From contig NZ_JAIOAA010000011.1 in NCBI RefSeq assembly GCF_019890675.1, positions 1-64,000 on the forward strand: a stretch of 64,000 nucleotides of DNA, given 5' to 3'. A program made the position numbers and the translations under genes. The notes under the pieces are model-generated. The model saw only the letters and a program-made list of their open reading frames with translations. It had not been told where the DNA came from and did no database searches. The stretch is from Micromonospora sp. PLK6-60. GTDB taxonomy: Bacteria > Actinomycetota > Actinomycetes > Mycobacteriales > Micromonosporaceae. Below, piece by piece: positions 1 to 8,243 of this stretch; positions within the stretch are counted from its first letter, which is position 1; the number at the start of each line of letters is the position of its first letter.

Positions 1-200
1 GTTGGGGTACGCCGGAGCAGATCACCGACCCCGAGTACTCCACCCTCGCGTTCCTCAAGGGCCTGAAGCAGGTCGACGGCTGGCAGGACATGCCCCTGAC
101 CGACGCCGCCCAGACCGTGCAGGTGTCCGCCTACCCCGACGCGTACGCGCAGTGGGAGCAGCAGGCCGCCGACCTCGTCACCCAGCACTGGAACAGCTGA
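1..200 (+). CDS. C-terminal end of a secreted protein (partial)
   Basis: The frame is open from base 3 to a TGA at 198-200 and begins upstream of the window. The visible 65 residues start with WGTPEQI and contain a YPDAYAQWE stretch. Actinobacterial secreted proteins, often tied to cell-wall hydrolases of M23 or NlpC/P60 type, end in a similar segment. That family link is from memory. No catalytic residues are visible, so the function of the whole protein cannot be given. A strong terminator follows 10 bases after the stop. Confidence 0.6.
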   Translation, partial: WGTPEQITDPEYSTLAFLKGLKQVDGWQDMPLTDAAQTVQVSAYPDAYAQWEQQAADLVTQHWNS

Positions 201-210
201 CCTAAACCCC

Positions 211-244
211 GAAGGCCGGCACCCGACAACGGGTGCCGGCCTTC
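211..244 (+). terminator. Perfect 15-bp stem-loop terminator
   Basis: A 15-base arm (211-225) is followed by the loop ACAA and its exact reverse complement (230-244). It lies 11 bases after the stop of the partial gene, with no T-tract, as is common for actinomycete terminators. Confidence 0.85.
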
Positions 245-275
245 GGCAGCTCCGGACCAGGGGCATGATGGCGGG

Positions 276-698
276 ATGGCTGCGTGGTCGGACCGTACCG
301 GAGTGGTCGTACTGCCCGGCGGGGCCCAGGTACGCGGTCGACCCGCCGCCGCGCCGGCGTCGCCGGCCGACTTCACCGTGCTGCTGGTCGACGGGCCGGC
401 GCCGGCGTGGCCGTACCGACGGGTGCGGTGGCCGGACTTCTGGATACCGGCCGACCGGGACGACGCGGTGGACGCGCTGCGGGAGGCGCTGCGGCGGGCG
501 TACGCCGGGGAACGGGTCGAGGTGGCCTGCCGGGGCGGCAAGGGCCGGACCGGCACGGGGCTCGCCGCCCTGGCCGTGTTGGACGGCCTGCCGGTGCGGC
601 AGGCGGTGCCGTGGGTCCGGCGGCACTACCACTCGCGCGCGGTCGAGACTCCCTGGCAGCGCTGGTGGCTGCGCGCGCTGCCCAGCCTCCGGGACTGA
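276..698 (+). CDS. Small protein-tyrosine/dual-specificity phosphatase-like protein
   Basis: This is a 140-residue cytoplasmic protein. It carries CRGGKGRTGT around residues 89-98, which fits the CX5R phosphate-binding loop of protein tyrosine phosphatases: the Cys is the nucleophile and the Arg binds phosphate. The usual HC is AC here, as in several bacterial members. An Asp-rich stretch ahead of the loop (residues 54-60) could supply the general acid. The substrate is unknown. The gene stands alone between a terminator and the sigma factor gene. The ATG at 276 gives the family's compact length, but no clear ribosome binding site is seen. Confidence 0.7.
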   Translation: MAAWSDRTGVVVLPGGAQVRGRPAAAPASPADFTVLLVDGPAPAWPYRRVRWPDFWIPADRDDAVDALREALRRAYAGERVEVACRGGKGRTGTGLAALAVLDGLPVRQAVPWVRRHYHSRAVETPWQRWWLRALPSLRD

Positions 699-781
699 CC
701 GTCGCACGGACCGGGAATCCGGCACCGGCACCCCTCCACCCGGACACCTCCCGGCGTGTCAGAGGGAGGAGGAGGTGGCGA

Positions 782-1291
782 GTGGACGCCGACCGGCAGT
801 CGTTCGAGGCGTACGCGCGGGAGCGCGGCGCCGCCCTGTCCCGCCACGCCTACCTGCTCACCGGTGACCACCACCTCGCCGAGGACCTGGTGCAGCAGAC
901 CCTGCTGCGGGTGGCGGGGCGGTGGCGGCGGGTGGTGGCCGGCGGCGACCCCGACCCGTACGTGCGCAGGGTGCTCTATCACCAGCATGTCTCCTGGTGG
1001 CGGCGGCGGACCCGGCGGGTGGCCGAGTCGCCGTTGGACACCGCCGACCGGGCGGTGCCGGATCCGGCGGACGCGGTGGCGGTGCACCTCGCGGTGCGCG
1101 ACGCGTTGGCCCGGCTCGCGCCCCGGCAACGCGCCGCCATCGTGCTGCGCTACTACGAGGACCTGTCGGAGGCCCAGGTGGCCGAGACGCTGGGCTGCCG
1201 GGTCGGCACGGTGAAGAGCCAACTCCGGGACGGGTTGGCCCGGCTGCGGGTGCTCGCGCCGGAACTGGCGCGGCTGCTGGAGGTGCGGTGA
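782..1291 (+). CDS. SigE-family RNA polymerase sigma factor
   Basis: This 169-residue protein has sigma-70 region 2 (residues ~8-75, with the AEDLVQQTLLRV helix) and region 4 (residues ~105-160, with YYEDLSEAQVAETLGC and VGTVKSQL as the helix-turn-helix). It matches the SigE family of small extracytoplasmic-function sigma factors common in actinomycetes. GTG at 782 is chosen because a purine-rich GAGGGAGGAGGAGG ends eight bases upstream; the open frame runs further up but without sigma-like sequence. The stop overlaps the start of the next gene (TGATG), so the two are translationally coupled, as for sigma factors with a membrane regulator. Confidence 0.9.
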   Translation: MDADRQSFEAYARERGAALSRHAYLLTGDHHLAEDLVQQTLLRVAGRWRRVVAGGDPDPYVRRVLYHQHVSWWRRRTRRVAESPLDTADRAVPDPADAVAVHLAVRDALARLAPRQRAAIVLRYYEDLSEAQVAETLGCRVGTVKSQLRDGLARLRVLAPELARLLEVR

Positions 1292-2709
1292 TGGGTGACG
1301 GGCGGCTGGGCCAGGTGCTGCACCGGATCGCGGCCGACGCGCGGCCCGCCCGGTTGGGGCCGGACCTGTGGGAGCGGGGACGGCGGCGTCGGCGGCGCAC
1401 CGTGGCCACGGCGGTGGTGGCGGTGCTGGTGGTGCTGGGCGCCGCGCCGGTGGTGCTGCCCCGGGTGCACGCCGACGGGTACGCCCCGGCCGGCGGCGAC
1501 CGGCCGGTGGTGCCGGCCCGGGTGTACCCGCCGCTGACCGGGCAGGCCGGCGTGGTCGAGCACCCGACCGGGCCGGCCGCCCTGGTGGTCTCCGGCGACC
1601 GGGAGCTGCGCGGCAGCGACATCTGGGGCTGGGAGGGACGCAGCCTGCTCGTCGCCCGGGACGGCCGATACCGGCTGGCCCGTACGGTGGGCGAGGTGAG
1701 CGCCGGGGTGGGGGACCTGCTGCTCTCCCCGGACGGCCGGCGGCTGGCCGCGATGCCGTGGCTGGAGGGCGTCGCCTACCAGCACGACGTCGCCGGCCCG
1801 GGCGGCCCGCAGGGCGTCACCGCGGTGGTCGAGCTCGGCACGGGGGAGAACCGGACCTACCCGGGCGGTTACCCGCTGGCCTGGTCGCCGGACGGCGACT
1901 CCCTGCTGCTGCGGCCGGCCACCGAGGATTCCCGGCTCGGCGGGTTGAACCTGCTCGACCTGGCCACCGGGCGGGTGCGCGCGCTGCCCCGGATCGACGA
2001 GGAGTTCCGGCTGGGCAACCTGGCCGCGTTCTCGCCGGACGGGGCCCGGCTCGCGGTGGCCACGGTCGACGCGCTGTACGTCGTGGAGACCGCCGGGATG
2101 ACCGTACGCCGGATCGCCACCCTCACCCCGGCGGAGCGGCTGGCCGGGCCGGGCGCCTGGTCGCCGGACGGCACCCGGCTGGCCATGTGGACGATGGGGG
2201 ACTGCGAGGACGGGACCACCTGCGACGAGCGGCGCCTCGCCCGGCGGGCGATCCGGCCCGGCTGGCGGGACGCGACGACCGGCGCGGTGGTGGACGGGCC
2301 CCGGCTGCCGGCCGCCCGTGGGCTGGCCGCCCGGCTGCTCGGCTGGCAGGGCGACGGTGACGCGGTGGTCGTCGAGTACCAGCCGGAGGCCGGCCTGACC
2401 CGCGAGCCGGACAACCCGCGCTGGTCGGAGACCGACTGGTGGGCGGTGGGCTCGGTGACGCTTACCGAGCTGCGCCGCGACGGCTCCCGGCACCGGTTGG
2501 TGGACCTGCCGGGCAGCGCGCTGTTCGTGGACGTGCCGGCGGGGCTGCTGGACTCCTTCGGCGGCCCGTCGCCGTCGCGGGTCGAGGGCGCGGTGCGGTG
2601 GCTGCTGGCGCTCTGGTGGCCGCTCGGCCAGTTCGTGCTGCTGCTGGTCGCGGCGGTGGTCGCCGGCTCCGGGCTGCGCCGGTGGCGCCGGCGGACCCGG
2701 CGGCGCTGA
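1291..2709 (+). CDS. Membrane-anchored beta-propeller protein, probable partner of the sigma factor
   Basis: This is a 472-residue protein. A cationic N-terminus (residues ~27-36) precedes a membrane helix (~37-58). An extracytoplasmic domain follows with repeated SPDG/SPDGxRLA motifs typical of TolB/WD40-like (PD40) blades. A second membrane helix lies near the C-terminus (~448-466), ending in an Arg-rich tail. The ATG overlaps the sigma factor stop by one base. By position this is the usual slot of an anti-sigma or signal-sensing partner, but no zinc-binding anti-sigma HxxxCxxC motif is visible, so sequestration of the sigma factor is inference. Confidence 0.75.
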   Translation: MGDGRLGQVLHRIAADARPARLGPDLWERGRRRRRRTVATAVVAVLVVLGAAPVVLPRVHADGYAPAGGDRPVVPARVYPPLTGQAGVVEHPTGPAALVVSGDRELRGSDIWGWEGRSLLVARDGRYRLARTVGEVSAGVGDLLLSPDGRRLAAMPWLEGVAYQHDVAGPGGPQGVTAVVELGTGENRTYPGGYPLAWSPDGDSLLLRPATEDSRLGGLNLLDLATGRVRALPRIDEEFRLGNLAAFSPDGARLAVATVDALYVVETAGMTVRRIATLTPAERLAGPGAWSPDGTRLAMWTMGDCEDGTTCDERRLARRAIRPGWRDATTGAVVDGPRLPAARGLAARLLGWQGDGDAVVVEYQPEAGLTREPDNPRWSETDWWAVGSVTLTELRRDGSRHRLVDLPGSALFVDVPAGLLDSFGGPSPSRVEGAVRWLLALWWPLGQFVLLLVAAVVAGSGLRRWRRRTRRR

Positions 2710-2820
2710 CCGGCGGGTCCGGGCGGCGGTCGACGAGAGTCCGCCTCGGGGCCCCGACCGAGATGTTCGGCGGTGAATTCGTCGAGGGGATAAAGTTCGC
2801 GCAGTGAGGAAGGTGGCACG

Positions 2821-3132
2821 GTGCGGGCGCTGATCCTGATCCTGCCGCTGGTCGTCGCGGTCCTCCTGCTGGCGCTCGCGGTGGGCCGGGCGCTGGACCG
2901 GCGCTCCGCGCGCTCGGCCCGCTGGCAGGTGGTGCACTACGGGCAGGACGGGCACACCGTGGTCGCGGTGGGGCTGCTGCCCCGCCGCGGCGGTACGCCG
3001 CTCGACGAGCACGTGGTGGACCGGATCCCGGCGGGCGATCCGGAGTGGACCACCCGGTTCCTGCACGCCCGGGAGGTCGCCGAGGAACGGGCCTTCCATC
3101 TCAACTCGGGCCCGACGGCGTTGCCGGGCTGA
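2821..3132 (+). CDS. Small single-pass membrane protein of unknown function
   Basis: This 103-residue protein begins with one membrane helix (residues ~4-22), followed by a charged soluble tail containing RDRR- and EEER-like stretches. I do not recognise a domain. GTG at 2821 follows AGGAAGG about seven bases upstream. It sits 111 bases after the propeller gene and 63 before the carboxypeptidase gene on the same strand, so it may belong to either unit. Codon use matches its neighbours. Confidence 0.6.
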   Translation: MRALILILPLVVAVLLLALAVGRALDRRSARSARWQVVHYGQDGHTVVAVGLLPRRGGTPLDEHVVDRIPAGDPEWTTRFLHAREVAEERAFHLNSGPTALPG

Positions 3133-3195
3133 CGGCGCGCCGCCACGCCGGGGTGGTTAGCCCTTCCTGGATCTTCCCGGTTACCCTGCTCACCC

Positions 3196-4479
3196 ATGAG
3201 AGGACGGGCCCTGGCAGCCGCGGTCACCGCCGCCGTACTGATGGCGACGCCGGTCCCGGCCGCCGCGACTCCCCGCGCCGCCGCGGCCCCGGCGGGTACG
3301 CCGGTGCCCTGCCCGCGCGTCCCGCCACCGCCGCAGACGAAGCGGCCGCCGAAGCCCGCACCCCCGCCCCGGGTGCCGGCGGACCAGCGGGTGGGTGGCG
3401 ACGAGCTGGCCACCACCGGCCTGGTCGTGCCGGCCGGCGCGCCGAAACCGCCGGCGGTCAGCGCCACCTCGTGGATCGTCGCGGACCTGGACACCGGCGC
3501 GGTGCTCGGCGGTTGCGGCCCGCACGAGTACGGCATCCCGGCGAGCACCCAGAAGCTGCTGCTGGCGGCGACGATGATGCCGAAGCTGAACCCGAAGCAG
3601 CTGGTCACGGTCACCCGCGGTGATCTGGACATCGAACCGGGCAGCTCGGCGGTCGGGCTGGTCGAGGGCGGCAGGTACCGGGTCGAGACGGTCTGGCTCG
3701 GGCTGCTGCTCAACTCCGGCAACGAGGCGGCCAACCTGCTGGCCCGGTTGGGCGGCGGGTCGGTCGCCGGTGGCGTGGCGCAGATGAACGCGAAGGCCGA
3801 GGAGCTCGGCGCGTTGCAGACCCACGCGGTGACCCCGTCGGGGCTGGACGGCAAGGGGCAGTTCACCAGCGCGTACGACCTGGCGTTGATCGGCCGGGCC
3901 TGCTTCGCCCTCCCCGACTTCCGCCGGTACGCGCTCACCGAGAGCACCCAGATCCCGGCGCAGCCGGCGTTGAAGCGACCCGGCTTCCAGATCCAGAACG
4001 AGAACAAGCTGATCTACCGCTACGACGGCGCGCTCGGCGGCAAGACCGGCTTCACCGATCTGGCCCGGCACACGTACGTCGGTGGCGCGCAGCGCAACGG
4101 CCGGCGGCTGGTGGTCACCCTGCTCAACGCCGAACGCAACCCGATGCCCGGCTGGCAGCAGGGCGCGACCCTGCTGGACTGGGGGTTCGCGCTGCCGAAG
4201 GACGCCTCGGTGGGCCGGCTGGTCGAGCCGGGCGAGCTCGCCGCGGAGCGGGACGCGCCCGCCGCCGAGCCGGAGGGGACGGCAGCCGAGCCGGACCCGG
4301 CCGACACGCCGGGGCCGGTCGCGGCCTACCGCGCCGCCGAGGACTGGACCCGGCGCTACTGGCCGGCGGCGGCCGCCACCGGCGTGCTCCTCGTCGTCCT
4401 GGTGATCGTCGTGCTGGCCCGGGGTCGCGGGGACCGGGGCAAGCGCCGGCGCGGACCGGGCCGCCGCCGCGCCGCCTGA
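3196..4479 (+). CDS. D-alanyl-D-alanine carboxypeptidase (S11, PBP5 type), copy 1
   Basis: This 427-residue secreted enzyme should trim the terminal D-Ala from peptidoglycan pentapeptides outside the membrane. All three active-site motifs are present: Ser117-xx-Lys120 (STQK), Ser174-Gly-Asn176, and Lys283-Thr-Gly. An N-terminal signal sequence (residues ~1-28) leads into a Pro-rich linker. The C-terminus has one membrane helix (~395-413) and a basic tail, so the catalytic domain is tethered outside. It is a close paralogue of the gene at 10012; most residues of the catalytic domain are shared. The two copies bracket the envelope operon between them. Confidence 0.92.
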   Translation: MRGRALAAAVTAAVLMATPVPAAATPRAAAAPAGTPVPCPRVPPPPQTKRPPKPAPPPRVPADQRVGGDELATTGLVVPAGAPKPPAVSATSWIVADLDTGAVLGGCGPHEYGIPASTQKLLLAATMMPKLNPKQLVTVTRGDLDIEPGSSAVGLVEGGRYRVETVWLGLLLNSGNEAANLLARLGGGSVAGGVAQMNAKAEELGALQTHAVTPSGLDGKGQFTSAYDLALIGRACFALPDFRRYALTESTQIPAQPALKRPGFQIQNENKLIYRYDGALGGKTGFTDLARHTYVGGAQRNGRRLVVTLLNAERNPMPGWQQGATLLDWGFALPKDASVGRLVEPGELAAERDAPAAEPEGTAAEPDPADTPGPVAAYRAAEDWTRRYWPAAAATGVLLVVLVIVVLARGRGDRGKRRRGPGRRRAA

Positions 4480-4555
4480 CGGCGGGCGGGTCACCGCCTG
4501 CGTGATCTGACCGGTTGCCGGGATTCCGGCACGGCCGCCCACCTAAGGTCGACTC

Positions 4556-4609
4556 ATGGCTCCTCGACGGCCGGCGGGCGGGACCGGCCGCCCACGTCCG
4601 GCCGGGTAG
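4556..4609 (+). CDS. Possible 17-residue leader ORF ending in TAG
   Basis: An ATG at 4556 opens a 17-codon, Arg/Pro/Gly-rich frame ending in TAG at 4607-4609, six bases before the GTG of the large fusion gene and in the same frame as it. TAAGGT at 4543-4548 could be either a ribosome site or an actinomycete -10 giving a nearly leaderless start. It could be a regulatory upstream ORF, or the original N-terminus of the fusion protein interrupted by an amber codon. There is no independent evidence of translation. Confidence 0.3.
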   Translation: MAPRRPAGGTGRPRPAG

Positions 4610-4615
4610 GCCGGG

Positions 4616-6961
4616 GTGGCCCGGATCCGTCGGCCCGCCCCGGCGACGGTGGCGAGTCTGCTGGTCTCCGCCGGCCTGCTCGTCGCGCTCAGCCACTGGG
4701 CCCGGCACCGGCCACCGGGGCGCTGGGAGCGGGACCTCTTCGCGCTGCTCAACCAGATACCGGGGCCGCTCACGCCGGTGCTCGGGGTGGTGCTGGCCCT
4801 CGGCTCGTACCCGGCGGTGTTCGTCGCGGCGGTCGGGGCGGCCGCCGCGCGCCGCTACCGGCTGGCCCGGGACCTGCTGGTCGCCGGCAACCTCGGCTAC
4901 TGGCTGACGGTGCTGGTCCGGGCGGCGGTGGGCCGGCGCCGGCCCACCGGCTACCTGGCCGACGTGCGGGTGCACGCCCACGTGCCCGACACGTACGGCT
5001 ATCCGTCCGGGCACGTGGCGGTGGTGACCGCGCTCGGCGTCGTGCTGGCGCCCGCGCTGCCCCGGCACCTGCGCTGGCTGGTGTGGTCGGCGGTCGGTGC
5101 GGTCGCCGTCGCCCGGGTCTACGTCGGGGCGCACCTGCCGGCCGACGTGCTGGGCGGGCTGCTGGTCGGCTGGTTCTCGGCCACCCTGACCCGGCTGCTC
5201 GTCGGTGAGGTCGGCCCGGGGGAGGCCGCCGGGCGGATCCGGCGGGTGCTCGCCGGGCGGGGGATCGCGGTGGCCGAGGTGGCCCCGATCGCCGGCGACG
5301 CGCGCGGTTCCCGCCCGTGGCGGGTGCGCACCACCGACGGCCGGCGGCTCTTCGTCAAGGTCACCGGCGGGCGGCAGCGGGACGCGGACTGGCTGTACAA
5401 GCTGTACCGCCGGCTGCGCTACCGGCACGTCGTCGACGAGCCGCCGTACGTGACGGCGAAGCAGAAGAGCGAGCACGAGACGTACCTGCTGCTGCTCGCG
5501 GCGCGGGCCGGAGTGCGTACCCCCGGGTTCGTGGCCACCGCCGCCGACCCGGCGGGGGACGCGCTGCTGGTGGAGGAGTGGGTGGCCGCCCGCCCACTGG
5601 ACGGCCTCGGCCCGGGCGAGCTGGGCCCGGACGCGCTGGTGGACGTCTGCCGGCAGGTGGCGGCGCTGCACCGCGCCGGGCTGGCGCACGGCGACCTGCG
5701 GGCCGCCAACATCCTGGTCGCCGACGCCACCGCCTGGCTGGTCGACCTGGGTTTCGGCACCGACGACGCGACCCCCGAGCAGCAGGCCCGGGACCTGGTG
5801 GAGCTGCTGGTCACGCTGGCCTGCCTGGCCGGGGTACGGCCCACCGTGGACGCGGCGGTCGGCCAACTCGGCGCCGGCCCGGTCGCCGACAGCCTGCCCT
5901 GGCTGCAACGGGCGCTGCTGTCCCGGGCCGGGCGCGCGCTGCTCGCCGCCCACCCGGAGGTGCTCGACGCGCTGCGCGAGGAGATCACCCGCCGCTGCCC
6001 GGACCGGCCGGGGCAGCTCGCCCGGGTGGTACGGGTCAGCCGGCGCGACGTGTTCCTGCTGGTGATGCTGGGGCTGCTGGTGCACTTCCTGCTGCCGCAG
6101 CTGGCCCAGGTGCGGGTCGCGGCGCACGCGCTGGTGCACGCCGTCCCGGGCTGGGCCGCCGCCGCCCTGCTGGCCTCCGCGGCCACCTACCCGCTCAGCG
6201 CGTACGCCCTGCGGCTGGCCACGGCGGAGCGGGTGCCGCTGCGGGAGACCGTGCTGGTGCAGGTGGCCGCGTCGTTCGCGAACCGGCTGGCGCCGGGCGC
6301 GGTCGGGGGCGCCGCGCTCGGGGTGCGGTACCTGCGGCAGCGGGGCCTGTCGGTGGCGGTGGCCGCCACGGCGGTCGCGGTGACCCGGGTCGCCGGCATC
6401 CTGTCGGTGCTGGTCCTGCTGCCGGTGCTGGTGCCCTTCGCCCGGACGGCGGGCCGTCACCTCACCGGGGCCGCCACGGCCCGGGCGCTGACCGTGCTGC
6501 TGGTGGTGGTGGCGGTGCTGCTGGGGATCGCCGGGGCGCTCGCCGTGCCGCGGCTGCGGGCCCGGGTGCGCGCCGCGCGTCGCCAGGCCGCCGGGGCGGT
6601 ACGCGCGCTGTGGCACAGCCGGCGGATGCTGCGGCTGCTGTCGGCCAGCGTGGGGCTCACCCTCGCCTACGGGGCCTGCCTCTGGTTCTCGCTGCTGGCC
6701 GTGGGGCTGCCGGTGGACCTGGCGCTGGTGCCGGCGGTGGTGCTGGTGTGCATCGTGGGGGAGGGAGTGGCCACGGCCGCTCCGACGCCGGGTGGGCTCG
6801 GTGCCACCGAGGCGGCCCTGGTGTCCGGTCTGTTGCTGTCCGGTACGCCGACGGCGACGGCGGTGGCCGGGGTGCTGGTGTACCGGCTGGCCAGTTTCTG
6901 GCTCCCGGTGCTGCCCGGCTACGCGGCGCTGCGGCTGCTGGTCCGCCGGCACATGCTCTGA
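4616..6961 (+). CDS. PAP2 phosphatase - kinase-like - lysylphosphatidylglycerol-synthase-type membrane fusion protein
   Basis: This 781-residue polytopic protein has three parts. Residues ~15-200 are a PAP2 lipid phosphatase with GRRRPTGY (~105-112), PSGH at 130-133 and the R167...H173 motif, so all three catalytic motifs are present. Residues ~225-465 resemble an ABC1/APH-type kinase, with HGDLRAANIL at 358-367 (Asp360 as catalytic base) and a VDLGFGTDD loop. Residues ~475-775 form a multi-helix membrane domain of the LPG synthase/UPF0104 flippase type. The fusion suggests dephosphorylation, modification and translocation of a lipid carrier. The substrate is unknown. It opens a four-gene co-directional run. 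Confidence 0.85.
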   Translation: MARIRRPAPATVASLLVSAGLLVALSHWARHRPPGRWERDLFALLNQIPGPLTPVLGVVLALGSYPAVFVAAVGAAAARRYRLARDLLVAGNLGYWLTVLVRAAVGRRRPTGYLADVRVHAHVPDTYGYPSGHVAVVTALGVVLAPALPRHLRWLVWSAVGAVAVARVYVGAHLPADVLGGLLVGWFSATLTRLLVGEVGPGEAAGRIRRVLAGRGIAVAEVAPIAGDARGSRPWRVRTTDGRRLFVKVTGGRQRDADWLYKLYRRLRYRHVVDEPPYVTAKQKSEHETYLLLLAARAGVRTPGFVATAADPAGDALLVEEWVAARPLDGLGPGELGPDALVDVCRQVAALHRAGLAHGDLRAANILVADATAWLVDLGFGTDDATPEQQARDLVELLVTLACLAGVRPTVDAAVGQLGAGPVADSLPWLQRALLSRAGRALLAAHPEVLDALREEITRRCPDRPGQLARVVRVSRRDVFLLVMLGLLVHFLLPQLAQVRVAAHALVHAVPGWAAAALLASAATYPLSAYALRLATAERVPLRETVLVQVAASFANRLAPGAVGGAALGVRYLRQRGLSVAVAATAVAVTRVAGILSVLVLLPVLVPFARTAGRHLTGAATARALTVLLVVVAVLLGIAGALAVPRLRARVRAARRQAAGAVRALWHSRRMLRLLSASVGLTLAYGACLWFSLLAVGLPVDLALVPAVVLVCIVGEGVATAAPTPGGLGATEAALVSGLLLSGTPTATAVAGVLVYRLASFWLPVLPGYAALRLLVRRHML

Positions 6962-7007
6962 GGGCGGTGACCGGATTGGATCATCCGTCGATGGGAAAGC
7001 CGGCCCG

Positions 7008-8243
7008 ATGAGGGAGGAGAGCCGCGGCCGGGTCGTCGTGGTGTCGGCAGACGTGGGCGCGGGCCACGACACCGCGGCCGCCGAGCTGGCCCGCCGACTG
7101 TGCGAGCGTGGCTTCCTGGTGGACCGGGTCAACCTCCTGGAGACCCTGCCCCGGCCCGTACGCTGGGCGTTCCGCGAGGCTTACCGGGGCATCCTGCGCT
7201 GGCTGCCCTGGGGGTACGAGGCGCTGTTCACCATGACCAGCCGGTCCCGCCGATCGGTGACGGTGATCCGGATGCTGCTGTGGCCGGTGCGCCGCCGGAT
7301 GCGCCGGCGCATCCCGCCGGACACCCGGGCGGTGGTCACCACGTACCCGTTCGCCAACCAGCTGCTCGGGCCACTGCGGGAACGACGGCGCCTCGGCGTA
7401 CCCGTGCTCACCTACGTGACCGATTTCGTGGTGCACCCGACCTGGGTGTCGCCGGGGGTGGACGTGTACTGCGCGCTGCGCCACGCCGAGCTGCGGCCGG
7501 TCCCGCACCCGGTCACCGTCGAGGAGGTCCAGCCGCTGGTGCCGGCGGCGTTCACCACCGCGCCCGAGGTGAGCCGGGGGGAGGCCCGGTCCCGGTTCGG
7601 GCTGCCCCGGCACGACCGGCTGGCCCTGATCGTGGCGGGCGCCTGGGGCGCCGGGGACGTGGAGACGACGGTGGCCGAGGTCGCCGCGACCGGCTGCGTG
7701 CGGCCGGTGGTGGTCTGCGGTCGCAACGAGGCGTTGCGGGAGCGGCTGTCCCGCGCCCACGAGCACGTCCTCGGCTGGGTCGACGACATGCCCACGCTGA
7801 TGCGCGCGGTCGACGTGGTGGTGGAGAACGCCGGCGGGCTGACCTGCCAGGAGGCGCTGGCCAGCGGCGTGCCCGTGGTGACGTACCGGCCGATCGCCGG
7901 GCACGGCCGGGCCAACGCCGCCGTGCTGGCCCGGTCCGGGCTGACCCGCTGGGCGCCCTCGGCGCACCACCTGCGGCGGGTGCTCGCCGCCCTCGACGGC
8001 GATCCGCCGGTCGGCGCCACCGGTGCGGGCGACGGCAGGTGGGCCGGCGAGGACTGGGTGGCGTCGACCGACCCGGCGCAGCTCGTCGCGCGGGCCGCGA
8101 CCGCCGCGCCGGTCGTCGGGGCGCTGCCGGCGGGCCGGGTCCGCACCCTGGTCACCTCGATCGGCGACTTCGTCGGCGACGCGACGGCCGTGCTGATCGC
8201 CGTCGCCCAGTCGGCCACCCTGACCCGGACCGGCCGCCGGTGA
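7008..8243 (+). CDS. MGDG-synthase-like glycosyltransferase
   Basis: This is a 411-residue protein. Its N-terminal part has the DVGAGHD motif of the monogalactosyldiacylglycerol synthase N-terminal domain. Its C-terminal part has the GT28-like nucleotide-sugar site, with ENAGGLTCQEALASG and a GHGRAN segment. Family members move a sugar from UDP- or another NDP-sugar onto a membrane lipid at the inner face, so glycolipid synthesis is expected; the exact sugar and lipid are not deducible. ATG 7008 lies 46 bases after the fusion gene. The 3' end overlaps the deacetylase start by four bases (GTGA), indicating one operon. Confidence 0.85.
   Translation: MREESRGRVVVVSADVGAGHDTAAAELARRLCERGFLVDRVNLLETLPRPVRWAFREAYRGILRWLPWGYEALFTMTSRSRRSVTVIRMLLWPVRRRMRRRIPPDTRAVVTTYPFANQLLGPLRERRRLGVPVLTYVTDFVVHPTWVSPGVDVYCALRHAELRPVPHPVTVEEVQPLVPAAFTTAPEVSRGEARSRFGLPRHDRLALIVAGAWGAGDVETTVAEVAATGCVRPVVVCGRNEALRERLSRAHEHVLGWVDDMPTLMRAVDVVVENAGGLTCQEALASGVPVVTYRPIAGHGRANAAVLARSGLTRWAPSAHHLRRVLAALDGDPPVGATGAGDGRWAGEDWVASTDPAQLVARAATAAPVVGALPAGRVRTLVTSIGDFVGDATAVLIAVAQSATLTRTGRR

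Noticed and set aside
4124..7132. Minus-strand open frame of about 1000 codons
   Set aside because: It is the antisense of the PAP2/kinase/flippase gene, with Arg/Gln/His-rich composition and no family signal.
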